In this document: positions 1-9,538 of the stretch, piece after piece | Layout of the letters: every line of letters begins with the position of its first letter | Position numbering within the stretch: position 1 is the stretch's first letter | From: Companilactobacillus pabuli | Lineage (GTDB): Bacteria > Bacillota > Bacilli > Lactobacillales > Lactobacillaceae | Direction of reading: 5' to 3' | Assembly (NCBI RefSeq): GCF_014058425.1 | Contig: NZ_CP049366.1 | Span: 2,356,001-2,420,000, forward strand | DNA length: 64,000 bases | Position numbers and translations under genes: made by a program | The notes under the pieces: generated by a model | Seen by the model: the letters and a program-made list of their open reading frames with translations, nothing else | Told to the model about the DNA's origin: nothing | Database searches by the model: none

Positions 1-3000
1 TTGCTGGAAAAGGTGAAAATGCTGTAGATGGTGTAGTTAGTTCGGATGGAACAACGTTTGAAAAAGCAGGAAGTTACTTAAGAACGATTACTTTCTATTT
101 AACGAAAGAAGAAATATCTAATAATTCCTTTGATGATGTAGATCCTAATGTGCAAGTTAATGTTAGAGAAAGTACTGTAACTTATGTACAACAAATAAAG
201 ATAAGTGCCGTTGGTATTAAACCGAAGATTGATAATCCGGTTGTTTCAATTGGAACAAAGATAAACGATGATAAGTTAACGGATACTACTAATAACAGCT
301 TTGATTACAATGGTGAATCACTTCTTAATATAAGTGAAGGTTCCAAGGGTATTAAATTGGGAACCACTTATTATGATGATCCACAATTAAACACGCCAAC
401 TACAGATATTACTAACGATGTTTTGAATAAAGCTAAAACTTATTATCGTACAATTAAGTTTTATTTGACTGATGAAGCATTTAACAATTATTCATTTTCA
501 GATGCTTATGGTTCACCAAATCGAAATGATAAATCAGTAACATATGTACAGTCCGTTACAGTCAGCCCGGCAGAAACCTCAACTTTCAACAATAGTGAAT
601 TAAATGTATTGGCAGGAACAACGACTGATGGTGTCGATATCAATGGTAGACAATTAACAGATACAACAGAATATATTTTGAAAGACGACAAGGACGGAAC
701 TAAGGTTCTTAATGATTCCGATGATGTAACGATTGGAAACTATTATTCTACAGAAGATGATGCGGCCAAAGAAAATAACCCATTAACAATTACTGACTTT
801 GAAGCAAATAAGACTTATTATCGTACGATTACTATTAAAGTTGCTTCTGGAGATGGTTATTCTTACACGTACCCAGGAGCAAGCTCAGTAGATAAAGATA
901 AAGGTCTTGTAACGTATATTCAACAAATTAAGGTAGGTAAAGATCAAGCCACTGTAAAAGTTGGTTCTATTAATGATGTTAAATCAGGAACAATGACAAG
1001 TACTTTAAATAATGATTTTACTGGAGATTCAGTAGTAAATAGTACAGGTTCAATCGTTGCTATTGATGGAATTAGTTTTGGAACAGACTATTATGATAAC
1101 CCTACTGATGCCTTAAATGGAAATACATCTGAAAAATCTGCTCGTGTAACATCAGACGGGCAAATAATTGGTGGACAGGGAACTTTATATCGCACGATTA
1201 CCTTTACTTTAAATAAGGGTGCTGTTGATCAAAATACATTTGTACCAGGTATAGCAAATGAAGATTATAAAATTAATGGCGATACGATTACTTATGTACA
1301 ATCTATAAATGTCATTAGTAATGCAGCTCAAGTGTCGATTAACCCAGTTACAGGAATTAAAACTGGTACTTTAACTAAGGATTCCGATATTCTAGCTGAT
1401 AGTACTATTTCGGCAAATGATGTCTCGGTCATTGATGAAACCAAGGATATTAAATACGGAACGAAATATTATGATAGTATCGAGGATTATAGGGAATCTA
1501 AGGAATCTGTAGATGTTCAAGACGGTATTTTTACAAATGCACATAGATATTTCAGAGAAGTAACAATTCCCTTGGAAGAAAATGTCACAACTGCCTATAA
1601 TTTTGGCGGTAATAACTTTGTTAGAGTTAATGACGATAACTCGGTCACTTATCTGCAGGAAATTGATGTAGAAAAAGTGAATGCAAGTCTAGACAGTAAG
1701 CCTGTAGCCGTTAAGGCTGGATCTAATGTAAGTGATGATAAGGCTGAGACAAATAACGGTTTAACTTCAGATGATGGAAACTCAATTGTTGGAGATAAAG
1801 GAATTCAGTATGGAACTACTTACTATGATGCGGATTCTGCTGATGAAGATGTACTTATGGGGATAGCTACAACTGAAAATGCAGTGACAGATGGAAAATA
1901 TAGTACTCCAGGTACTTATAAACGTATAGTTGTCTTTCATTTACAGCCTAATGCGGCGACTGAGTATACTTTCCCTGGGAAACAGGGAATTAACTACATG
2001 ATTAGTGGCAATACAATAATTTACGTGCAAAAGGTCACTGTATCAGCTATTCCTGCAACGATTACAGTCAATTCAAAGACTGTTACGGTTGGTACAACAA
2101 CAGATAATATTAATTCAACATCGGATTATAAAATGAAAAGTGGAGATTCGGTAATTGATAGTAATGTTCAATTGGGGGATCTTTATAAGAGTTCTGATGC
2201 AGCTTTAAATAGCATAGCTTCTGAAAAAGCTGATGTTATTAGTAATAATAGAATAGTTAAATCCGGTAAATATTTCCGTACAGTAACTTTTACCCCTACT
2301 ACTAGTTCACTTGATGAATATACATTTGCTGATAAGAATGCCCATGTACATGATGGAACAGTTATTTATATTCAAGAAATCGATGTTAAGCCAATTGTCT
2401 CTGAAGTGGCTCCAGCGGATATACCTGAAATTAAAGCAAAGGATCCTATCAATAAGTTACCTGATGGTTCTAAGTATGTTATGAGAACTACGGATCAGAA
2501 TCATACATCTATCCCTACAGAAGTTAAATCTGATACCGTATATGAAGATAGCAATTTAAATACTCCTGTTAAAGACGGTACTTTTGATAAAGCAGGAACT
2601 TATTACCGTGCTATAACATTTAAGCCAACAGATTTATCTGCTGAAAACTATGAGTTCAGTGATCCTAATATTACTAAAAATCCAGATGGTACTATTACTT
2701 ATGTTCAACCAATTACGGTTAATAAAAATGATGGTAGTAAGGTAAACTGGACGGATGATTCAAGCGAGGGTGATAATATTCAGAACTTGAACGTAAATGT
2801 AACAGTTGGCGGCAAGGATAATGCTTTATTAAAGACTGAAGGTTATGATTTAACAGATGCTAAAAATAGCTTAGTTGATAAAAAAAACAATCATGGAATT
2901 TCATTCTCTTCTGAATATTACAATATAAATTCTGATGGAACTGCTGGTGAAAAATCAGATTATGCTTCTGGATTCAAGATCATGAGACCAGGAACTTATT

Positions 3001-4238
3001 ATCGTCAAGTTACATTTAGTTTATTAGCAGGTGTATCTGAAGATTATGACTTTAGTAGTTTGCCAGGTTATGTAAGTTCAGATGATAATTCGGTAACTGT
3101 TAATCAAAAAATCACCGCTGCAGTTTTAACTCCAAGTGTTGATATTAAGGATGCTTCAACTACTACGGGAACCTCATCGACAGCTAAATCTGTTGAGAAT
3201 CCAGCTGATATTACTTTAACTGGTAAAGATAATAAATCCCTTATTAAATCAGATCCAACTTTTGATGGCTTTTACGATAAGGATGGCAATAAATTATCTG
3301 ATGTTGTAGATAAGAATGGTAACTTTGCTAAAGCTGGAACTTACTATCAAAAAGTTACGGTTCCATTAACGGATAATGCTGACTATGCTTATGATTTTGA
3401 TTCATTGAATGGAACAGTAAATCATGATGCTGAAAATCCGACGGTTACCTTTATGCGTGCAATAATGGTTAACCAACATCATAGTAGTGGTGGATCATCG
3501 ACAAATACGGGTAATGAAGATAATTCAGGTACCGAAGATGGATGGACCTACTATCAAGATGCCGGTGTGGTAACAACTAAGACAACAAAGCCAACATATT
3601 CCTTGAACAATCACGCTAATGAGACGATTCAAAATCGTGCTTTGTCCGAAGATTCTAGCTGGGTAACGGATCAATATCGTGTCAACAATCGTACCGGTGT
3701 CAAACAATATCGGGTTGCGACCGGTGAATGGATTGATGCTAACGATGTTTACTTCCGTGATAATGGCAATGGTACTGGTACCGAAGACGAATGGACTTAT
3801 TACAAAGACCCTGGTGTAGTTCTCACTAAAGAAACACAAGAGTATTATTCTTTGAATAATCACGCTAACGAAACAATTCAAAACCGTGCTTTGTCTGAAG
3901 ATTCTGGTTGGATAACGGATCAATATCGTGTCAACAATCGTACTGGTGTCAAGCAATACCGAGTTGCGACTGGCGAGTGGATCGATTCACACGATGTTAT
4001 TTTCGTTAAGGATGTACAAATGATTGTCAATGTTGATGAAACAAAAGACTACTACAGCCTTTATGACATTCAAAAGAACACCAATAGCAATCGTGCTCTA
4101 GAAAAGAAGACTTCATGGCTCACTGATAAAGTAGCAATCGATTACGATGGTTCAACGTATTACCGTGTCGCTACAAATGAATGGGTCAAACAAGAAAATG
4201 GTGTTCATCTAGACACATCTGTTTGGTATAAAAATTAA
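1..4238 (+). CDS. Giant repeat-built surface protein with C-terminal SLAP wall-binding domains (5' end outside window)
   Basis: The reading frame is open from the first bases of the window and matches the repeat pattern there, so the true start lies upstream and only the C-terminal part (about 1,410 residues) is seen. About ten degenerate repeats of roughly 110-140 residues each contain a 'GTYYRTITF'-like strand, a 'YTF' segment and end in 'TYVQxIxV'. This looks like stacked beta domains forming a stalk or adhesin. After a Gly/Ser/Thr/Asn linker near 3,490-3,535 come two almost identical blocks (about 3,540-3,770 and 3,785-4,010) and a third, diverged block ending in 'YYRVATNEWV'. These are typical of SLAP domains, which attach lactobacillus surface proteins non-covalently to wall polymers. 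No LPXTG motif is present. Function is probably adhesion or cell-surface coating; the ligand is unknown. Domain class is fairly sure, role is inference. Confidence 0.85.
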   Translation, partial: AGKGENAVDGVVSSDGTTFEKAGSYLRTITFYLTKEEISNNSFDDVDPNVQVNVRESTVTYVQQIKISAVGIKPKIDNPVVSIGTKINDDKLTDTTNNSFDYNGESLLNISEGSKGIKLGTTYYDDPQLNTPTTDITNDVLNKAKTYYRTIKFYLTDEAFNNYSFSDAYGSPNRNDKSVTYVQSVTVSPAETSTFNNSELNVLAGTTTDGVDINGRQLTDTTEYILKDDKDGTKVLNDSDDVTIGNYYSTEDDAAKENNPLTITDFEANKTYYRTITIKVASGDGYSYTYPGASSVDKDKGLVTYIQQIKVGKDQATVKVGSINDVKSGTMTSTLNNDFTGDSVVNSTGSIVAIDGISFGTDYYDNPTDALNGNTSEKSARVTSDGQIIGGQGTLYRTITFTLNKGAVDQNTFVPGIANEDYKINGDTITYVQSINVISNAAQVSINPVTGIKTGTLTKDSDILADSTISANDVSVIDETKDIKYGTKYYDSIEDYRESKESVDVQDGIFTNAHRYFREVTIPLEENVTTAYNFGGNNFVRVNDDNSVTYLQEIDVEKVNASLDSKPVAVKAGSNVSDDKAETNNGLTSDDGNSIVGDKGIQYGTTYYDADSADEDVLMGIATTENAVTDGKYSTPGTYKRIVVFHLQPNAATEYTFPGKQGINYMISGNTIIYVQKVTVSAIPATITVNSKTVTVGTTTDNINSTSDYKMKSGDSVIDSNVQLGDLYKSSDAALNSIASEKADVISNNRIVKSGKYFRTVTFTPTTSSLDEYTFADKNAHVHDGTVIYIQEIDVKPIVSEVAPADIPEIKAKDPINKLPDGSKYVMRTTDQNHTSIPTEVKSDTVYEDSNLNTPVKDGTFDKAGTYYRAITFKPTDLSAENYEFSDPNITKNPDGTITYVQPITVNKNDGSKVNWTDDSSEGDNIQNLNVNVTVGGKDNALLKTEGYDLTDAKNSLVDKKNNHGISFSSEYYNINSDGTAGEKSDYASGFKIMRPGTYYRQVTFSLLAGVSEDYDFSSLPGYVSSDDNSVTVNQKITAAVLTPSVDIKDASTTTGTSSTAKSVENPADITLTGKDNKSLIKSDPTFDGFYDKDGNKLSDVVDKNGNFAKAGTYYQKVTVPLTDNADYAYDFDSLNGTVNHDAENPTVTFMRAIMVNQHHSSGGSSTNTGNEDNSGTEDGWTYYQDAGVVTTKTTKPTYSLNNHANETIQNRALSEDSSWVTDQYRVNNRTGVKQYRVATGEWIDANDVYFRDNGNGTGTEDEWTYYKDPGVVLTKETQEYYSLNNHANETIQNRALSEDSGWITDQYRVNNRTGVKQYRVATGEWIDSHDVIFVKDVQMIVNVDETKDYYSLYDIQKNTNSNRALEKKTSWLTDKVAIDYDGSTYYRVATNEWVKQENGVHLDTSVWYKN

Positions 4239-4244
4239 TTTTTG

Positions 4245-4276
4245 AGAATCATGCCTCAATGGTGTGGTTCTTTTTT
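4245..4276 (+). terminator. Intrinsic terminator of the SLAP surface protein gene
   Basis: An 11-bp stem (AGAATCATGCC with GGTGTGGTTCT, including G-U pairs) and a 5-nt loop are followed by six T residues, 7 nt after the stop codon. Confidence 0.8.
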
Positions 4277-4286
4277 AGCACTAAAA

Positions 4287-4324
4287 AACATCTATTCAGA
4301 TTCATATCAATCTAAATAGATGTT
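4287..4324 (-). terminator. Intrinsic terminator for the minus-strand ATPase gene
   Basis: Arms AACATCTATTCAGATT and AATCTAAATAGATGTT pair with one mismatch, and an A-run on the plus strand at 4283-4288 gives a T-run on the minus strand. The only minus-strand gene feeding it is the ATPase whose stop is at 4528, so the ATPase 3' UTR would include repeat element A in antisense. Confidence 0.7.
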
Positions 4325-4348
4325 ACTTATTCAATAATAAAACCAGAA

Positions 4349-4519
4349 TCTAGCCTGGAGCACAAGTTCTGTGATGGCTCAGCCGCCAGATTTTTGTTAG
4401 TGCTTTAGCACTTACAAAAAGGCCTAGTTTTGAGATTTTGCGTCTTTGGGGCCATGCAAAAGCTCAAAATAGTGCCGGCAGCGTTCCAGCCAATCACAGA
4501 ACTTGTGTGGAAGGCGGCA
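4349..4519 (+). repeat. Structured intergenic repeat element, copy A
   Basis: One of six copies of a structured repeat. It begins CTAGCCTGGAG, carries the constant boxes GCTCAGCCGCCA and GCGTTCCAGC and ends GGAAGGCGGCA. The outer stem is CACAAGTTCTGTGAT (4361-4375) with ATCACAGAACTTGTG (4493-4507), 15 bp and perfect. An inner hairpin with TTTA loop (TTGTTAGTGC with GCACTTACAA) and a second hairpin (TTTTGAG with CTCAAAA) lie between. Its core of about 80 bp is nearly identical to copy B at 41001-41170, but the outer stem arms differ. It lies 8 bp from the ATPase stop codon. It lacks the CTTGAGAAAGAAC-type tail found in copies C, C' and D. Confidence 0.8.
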
Positions 4520-4527
4520 ATTTACAT

Positions 4528-7281
4528 TTACCAAATTTTAATCTTAAAAATCTCTTTCAAACCGGACAAAATCAACGTTGGTAAAGCGGGAACGAAGATT
4601 ACTGCCAAATAAATCCAAACCGGCAAAGTGGCAGTTCCCATAACTAAATTGAAGAATGGCAGAACAGTTACCAAAATAGAAGTCACCCCAGCAAACAATA
4701 CTGCTAAAAGTAGACGGGGGTTACTGAAAGGATTTCTTCTAAATAAAGTGTGAGAACTTCTAGCATCGAAGACGTGCCACAATTGACCAAAAACTAGTGT
4801 TAAGAAGGCAACTGTTTGTGCTTCGTTACTGTTCAAACCAAAGTTGGCAGCCCATAAGAAACCAAGATAAACCATAGCTCCCATGATAGTTCCTCGAATC
4901 AATACTCGAGACCAAGTGTGATTAGCCAAAACGGATTCGTTGGGATCACGGGGATTTTCTTTCATGATATCTGATTCAGCCACGTCATATCCCAGAGCAA
5001 ATGAAGGTAGGGCATCACTGACCATGTTGACCCATAAGACCATCAAAGCAGTCAAAGTTGGTGTGCCAGCAGGAACTTGCCCGACTGTTTGACTGAATAA
5101 AAGTAAACATAACAATAAAGCCAAAACTTCAGCTACGTTAGTCGTTAATTCATGGCGCATGAAATTTTTGATGTTGGCATAAATCGTTCGACCACTTTTG
5201 ACTGATTTCTCAATCGTAGTGAATTTATCATCTAAAAGAATTAAGTCGGCTGAATCTTTAGTAACTTCAGTTCCATTGATTCCCATAGCAATACCGATAT
5301 CAGCTACTCGTAAAGCTGGTGCATCATTGACACCATCACCAGTCATAGCTACAACTTGATGATGTTTTTGGAGTTGTTTAATAATACGTTGTTTGTGTTC
5401 TGGGGAAACTCGAGCGTAAATGTTAGTCTTTAGAACTTTTTTGAATAATTCATCATCAGACATTTTTTCGATTTCACTACCATTAATGACTGGTGCGTCT
5501 TTTGATTTGATGATACCGAGGTCAAAAGCAATAGCACGGGCAGTATTGGCGTGATCTCCAGTGATCATCACAACTTCGATATTAGCATCATGTAATTCTT
5601 TAACTGATTGTTTAACTTCAGGACGTGGAGGATCGATGATACCGGCCACTCCGACAATAGTTAAGTTAGTTTCTAATTCTTCGGTCGTAGCACTGAGGGC
5701 CTGTTTCTTTGATAAAGATTTAATTCCAACGGCTAGAGTTCGTAAGGCTTGGTGGGCAAAAGAATTCACAATTTCCATAAAACTATTTTTGGCATCGAGT
5801 CCAGAAACTTTTTCACCATTTAAAATAATATCTTGGCTGTTTTTTAGTAGTACGTCAGGAGCACCTTTAGTATAAAGTTGATAACCGCCGCTATTTTTAA
5901 CAACCACACTCATCATTTTACGGTCGCTAGTGAAAGGCAGTGTTCGAACGATTTCGCTGTTTTCTAATAACTGATTTTTCGTGACACCGGCTTTTTGTCC
6001 TAAGACGTTCAAAGCAATTTCAGTTGGATTACCAAAAGGTTTGAATTCACCGTCTTCTTCTTTGATCACGGCTTCGTTACAAAGAACCGCACCAGTCAAG
6101 AAAGCTGAATTGGTAGGCTTGATTCCATCAGAATTAGTGATTTTACCAGTTGGAGCGTAACCTAATCCGGAAACATCGAAAACAGCATTTCCATCATAGA
6201 ATTTCGTGGCGGTCATTTCATTTTGCGTTAAAGTCCCAGTTTTATCAGAACAGATGTAAGAAGTACTACCTAGTGTTTCTACACTGTCGAGTGATTTGAT
6301 GAGACCTTTATTCTTGGCCATTTTACTGGCACCGATAGTTAAAACGATTGATAAAACAGCAGGTAAAGCATCAGGGATAGACGCTACTGCTAAAGCGATC
6401 GAGGTTGATAATACGGAAGTGATAGAATTGATACTCAATTCTCCAGCACGAATAATTCCGATGATAAAAGTTAAAATTACGATTCCACCGGAGACTTTCA
6501 TCAAAGTTTTAGTTAATTTATTAATAGTATTTTGTAGTGGAGAAACTTTATCGTCGACTGATTCGATCAATTTGGCGATGTTACCTAATTCAGTGTTGGC
6601 ACCAATTCCCACGACGATTCCGACACCTTGACCATTGGCAACTGTTGAACCGGAATAACCCATATTGGTACGGTCACCAAGTTGAGCATCTTGATCAATA
6701 ACTTCGGGATTTTTTTGAATAGCATCGGCTTCACCAGTTAAATGAGATTCGATAACTTGGAGCTCGTCAGTTTGAAGCCAACGAACATCAGCCTCGACGA
6801 AGTCTCCCAATTGAACTTTTAACAAATCGCCGACGACAATTTCACTAGTCGAAATACTTTGCCATTCACCATCTCGAAAGACAGTCGCTGAACGATCATT
6901 CATTTCTTTCAGGGCATCGAGACTCTTTTGAGCGCTGATTTCTTGCCAAAATCCTAAGAAGGCATTGATGATAATCAAAATTAAAATTGCGATAGCTTCA
7001 TATAATGATTCAAAGCCGTGTTGAGGATTGGGCTGAGTTTGGAAAGCGTAGATGGAACTAGCAAACGATAAGATGACGGCGCCTAACAAAACAATAACGA
7101 TGGGTTCTTTAAAACTACGCAAAAAAATCTTCCAATAGGGGTCGTTTTGCTTTTCAGGTAGTTTGTTTTCTCCATAGAGTTTTCGATTTTGTTGGACTTG
7201 GTCGTTGATTAAACCAGTGTTTTCATCAACTAGGAGTTTTGCTAACACCTCATCTTTAGTTTGTTGGTAAAACTTCTTCAT
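4528..7281 (-). CDS. P-type cation-transporting ATPase (P2A, Ca2+-type)
   Basis: This 917-residue protein has full P2-ATPase architecture: an N-terminal cation-ATPase domain, transmembrane segments near residues 50-110, an actuator 'TGEAD' motif, the phosphorylation motif DKTGT with Asp near residue 346, a nucleotide-binding domain, the hinge 'TGDGVNDAPAL', and a C-terminal multi-span domain. Members pump Ca2+ or related divalent cations out of the cytoplasm using ATP; metal choice here is inferred from family resemblance. The start is supported by GAAAGGA upstream of ATG. A strong hairpin with T-run sits in the 5' leader, and repeat A plus a terminator follow the stop. It appears to be a single-gene transcript. 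No truncation or missing catalytic residue is seen. Confidence 0.9.
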   Translation of the reverse strand: MKKFYQQTKDEVLAKLLVDENTGLINDQVQQNRKLYGENKLPEKQNDPYWKIFLRSFKEPIVIVLLGAVILSFASSIYAFQTQPNPQHGFESLYEAIAILILIIINAFLGFWQEISAQKSLDALKEMNDRSATVFRDGEWQSISTSEIVVGDLLKVQLGDFVEADVRWLQTDELQVIESHLTGEADAIQKNPEVIDQDAQLGDRTNMGYSGSTVANGQGVGIVVGIGANTELGNIAKLIESVDDKVSPLQNTINKLTKTLMKVSGGIVILTFIIGIIRAGELSINSITSVLSTSIALAVASIPDALPAVLSIVLTIGASKMAKNKGLIKSLDSVETLGSTSYICSDKTGTLTQNEMTATKFYDGNAVFDVSGLGYAPTGKITNSDGIKPTNSAFLTGAVLCNEAVIKEEDGEFKPFGNPTEIALNVLGQKAGVTKNQLLENSEIVRTLPFTSDRKMMSVVVKNSGGYQLYTKGAPDVLLKNSQDIILNGEKVSGLDAKNSFMEIVNSFAHQALRTLAVGIKSLSKKQALSATTEELETNLTIVGVAGIIDPPRPEVKQSVKELHDANIEVVMITGDHANTARAIAFDLGIIKSKDAPVINGSEIEKMSDDELFKKVLKTNIYARVSPEHKQRIIKQLQKHHQVVAMTGDGVNDAPALRVADIGIAMGINGTEVTKDSADLILLDDKFTTIEKSVKSGRTIYANIKNFMRHELTTNVAEVLALLLCLLLFSQTVGQVPAGTPTLTALMVLWVNMVSDALPSFALGYDVAESDIMKENPRDPNESVLANHTWSRVLIRGTIMGAMVYLGFLWAANFGLNSNEAQTVAFLTLVFGQLWHVFDARSSHTLFRRNPFSNPRLLLAVLFAGVTSILVTVLPFFNLVMGTATLPVWIYLAVIFVPALPTLILSGLKEIFKIKIW

Positions 7282-7308
7282 AAATTCAGTCCTTTCAATT
7301 TTAGGCCG

Positions 7309-7372
7309 AAAAAAAGCGCAAACTTCAAGAAACTTCCTTACCCTCGGAAGTGTTATCTTGAAAGCTTGCGCT
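7309..7372 (-). promoter_or_regulatory. Leader hairpin resembling an intrinsic terminator (attenuator candidate) upstream of the ATPase
   Basis: On the minus strand a long stem (AGCGCAAGCTTTCAAGA with TCTTGAAGTTTGCGCT) contains an inner ACTTCC/GGAAGT stem and is followed by seven T residues, 28 nt before the ATPase ATG. A likely -10 (TACAAT) is at 7401-7406, so the hairpin would lie inside a leader of about 115 nt. No known riboswitch consensus was recognised. It may instead end transcription from upstream. The hairpin is seen directly; regulation is inference. Confidence 0.6.
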
Positions 7373-7442
7373 CAACCTAGTTATATTTATCTGTAAGACA
7401 ATTGTATCATTTATTTAAAAAACACGCTAATCAGGTGTTTGG

Positions 7443-8516
7443 TTAGATAGCATTTTTAGAAATAAATTTAGTATTAGGATTGGAACCTGTGTAATTGTAG
7501 AGTTGATTGAATTGGTCCATTGTACCGTAATTCCAATCAGCGTCAAAGGCAGCATGATATTCAGTCATACCTAAACCAACATTAGGACCACTGTAAAGAA
7601 GAGCTGCTCTGTGGCCAAAGTGACCTGGTTGTCCAATAGGAGTTCTATTTTTATCGTCATCGTAGAAATCTTTAAGGATAAAGTAGGCAACATCTTTATC
7701 TGATTGAATTCCTTCTGTTTCTATTAGATAAGAGAGACCAGCGGTAGATAAGTTTTCAGAAGTATCTCTAGTGGCAGTACTGTGATCTAATTGAGCTGGA
7801 ATTTGTTGCTCTGCTCTTTGTTGAGCATAGTTAATCATATCCGTTGTCCCTTGTACTGGAGCTAGTCCGTTAGCAGCATGTAAAGCATTCAAATATTTAA
7901 TGAAGTAATTGTTGATATTTTGTAAATTTGGAACATAATCTTTTAGAGTATTGTTAGTTGTATCATCATCAGGATTTTTATCTAAAGTAGCAAAGTTACC
8001 AATATAAATAGGCGTAGGTAATTCCCCGTTGAATTTTAGATACGTTGTTTCAACATATTCGTGAGATGAAATTTGAACATAATGTTGATTGTATTTATTG
8101 ATAATGTGTTTACCGATAGCCCAACTGGTGCCCGCTGGAAGCATCTTTCCATTAATATCATTTATTTGGTCATTATAAATAAATGGTGAGATGATACCAA
8201 CGACTGTACCAATTAATTTTTTATTAGCATTACTGTCTTTTAGTGAAGAATCGCTTGCCTTTAAATATTCATTGGTAGCGACTTGATACATAGTTTCGTC
8301 ATGAAAATTGACGATTTTTCCCACAAGCCATGGAGTGTTAGGAGCTAAAGCACGGTTGCGGATCAATAAACCACTGTCGGTATAAAGTCTAGCCGGTGTG
8401 CTAGTTGTAACAGTTGCGACAGAAGTTGCTTCAGCGTCTTTTTGAGACATTACTAAAGCTCCAGTAGTAGCCATTGCCAATGCAGCAATGATTGTAGCTG
8501 ATTTTCCAAATTTCAT
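7443..8516 (-). CDS. Secreted SLAP-domain protein with C-terminal CAP (SCP/PR1-like) domain
   Basis: The 357-residue product has a Sec signal peptide (residues 1-30, 'MKFGKSATIIAALAMATTGALV', cleaved near AEA). Two SLAP-type units follow at about 40-85 and 105-165, with 'NRALAPNTPWLVGK' and 'YQVATNEYL' signatures, then a CAP-type domain with 'YLNALHAANGLAPV', 'LDHST', 'SENLS' and 'GHFGHRAALLYSGPNVGLGM'. CAP domains of Gram-positive surface proteins have unknown or varied activity; the SLAP units should hold the protein at the wall. It is a diverged paralogue of the protein at 46305-47291. The ATG is preceded by GGGGGA. Single gene; no obvious partner. Confidence 0.8.
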   Translation of the reverse strand: MKFGKSATIIAALAMATTGALVMSQKDAEATSVATVTTSTPARLYTDSGLLIRNRALAPNTPWLVGKIVNFHDETMYQVATNEYLKASDSSLKDSNANKKLIGTVVGIISPFIYNDQINDINGKMLPAGTSWAIGKHIINKYNQHYVQISSHEYVETTYLKFNGELPTPIYIGNFATLDKNPDDDTTNNTLKDYVPNLQNINNYFIKYLNALHAANGLAPVQGTTDMINYAQQRAEQQIPAQLDHSTATRDTSENLSTAGLSYLIETEGIQSDKDVAYFILKDFYDDDKNRTPIGQPGHFGHRAALLYSGPNVGLGMTEYHAAFDADWNYGTMDQFNQLYNYTGSNPNTKFISKNAI

Positions 8517-8597
8517 AAAAAAAATCCCCCTATAATTTTTTCCTAAGTATCGGATGATTTAATCATAGGTGGATTTTATAAATATTTCAATACGATT

Positions 8598-9461
8598 TTA
8601 AATAAAATAATCACGATAATCTTCGATATAATCCTTGATATTTCTAGGTTTATGACCGAGGACTTTTTCAGCAGTATCGGTGACTTCTTTGGCATTGCCT
8701 AATTGGGTAATCAAGTAGAGCATCACCATCACGTTGACAAAATCCTTTTTGAGACCACGTTTTAGCATCGTTTTGCGAAATTTCAATAAACTAGGTTTGC
8801 TATAAGTAATTTTGGTACCTAAAACTTGAGTCATGACCTGAGCGATTTCTTGGTAGTTCAAAGCTTGAGGACCAGTGATATTGAGCTTTTGGAAAAGATA
8901 TTTGTCGTCAAGCATTGTGATACCAGCAATTTTACCAATATCGCGGGTGTCGATGAAACTTGTCCGAGAATTGCCAGCGGGGATGAAGAGGTCATGATGA
9001 TTTTTGATGTCGTATAAGTGTGTTGTGTCGAGATTTTGCATGAAGAAACTAGGACGAATGAACGTGTAACGAATATTTAATTCTAGAATCATTTGTTCGA
9101 TTTGATGGTGTGGTGTCATAGGATTTTTCTCAACACCTAACAGTGAAACGAAGACGATTTGGTCGATAGCGTGATTTTGAGCATAACGCAAGAATGGCAA
9201 CATATCCTGTTTGGGATGTCCTAATTGTGGCGGACGTACGAAGAAGACCTTCGATACACCGTCAAAAGCGTCAGCAAAAGTAGTATTGTCCAAAAAATCA
9301 AATTTCTTAACTACAACATTTTCCATATCTTGGAATTTTTCTTGAGCTTTATCAGGATTGTGTGATCCGGCTACGATTTGAACATTTTTTTGTTTATTTA
9401 AGAACTCTATCAATGGGAAACCAATGTTACCAGTTCCACCGATAATTAGAAATTTTTCCAT
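8598..9461 (-). CDS. NAD(P)H-binding NmrA-like atypical SDR
   Basis: This 287-residue protein has an N-terminal Rossmann fold with 'IIGGTGNIGFPLIEFL' as the dinucleotide-binding loop, then 'VRPPQLGHPKQDM' and 'TFIRPSFFMQNL', typical of NmrA/azoreductase-like atypical short-chain dehydrogenases. These bind NADP(H) and either reduce quinone- or imine-type compounds or act as redox sensors; the classical YxxxK pair is not evident, as expected for the group. It stands alone, divergent from the esterase gene at 9539. The substrate cannot be told from sequence. Confidence 0.8.
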   Translation of the reverse strand: MEKFLIIGGTGNIGFPLIEFLNKQKNVQIVAGSHNPDKAQEKFQDMENVVVKKFDFLDNTTFADAFDGVSKVFFVRPPQLGHPKQDMLPFLRYAQNHAIDQIVFVSLLGVEKNPMTPHHQIEQMILELNIRYTFIRPSFFMQNLDTTHLYDIKNHHDLFIPAGNSRTSFIDTRDIGKIAGITMLDDKYLFQKLNITGPQALNYQEIAQVMTQVLGTKITYSKPSLLKFRKTMLKRGLKKDFVNVMVMLYLITQLGNAKEVTDTAEKVLGHKPRNIKDYIEDYRDYFI

Positions 9462-9538
9462 TATCCCACCTCAATACAATTATTTTTATCTTAATCATAT
9501 ATCTTTTAGTATTAGAATAATCAAAAGGAGTTGAAAAA

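Noticed and set aside
3525-3956. 143-residue minus-strand ORF opposite the SLAP blocks
   Set aside because: Its repeats mirror the two SLAP blocks; no ribosome site; plainly a shadow of the plus-strand gene.
4349-4519. Structured repeats as retron RNA or as omega RNA of TnpB
   Set aside because: No reverse transcriptase lies near any copy, and the tnpB right ends have different sequence and structure, so neither explanation fits.
7309-7372. yybP-ykoY manganese riboswitch before the ATPase
   Set aside because: The conserved GGGGAGTAG-type and paired bulge motifs of that riboswitch were not found; only a terminator-like hairpin is visible.
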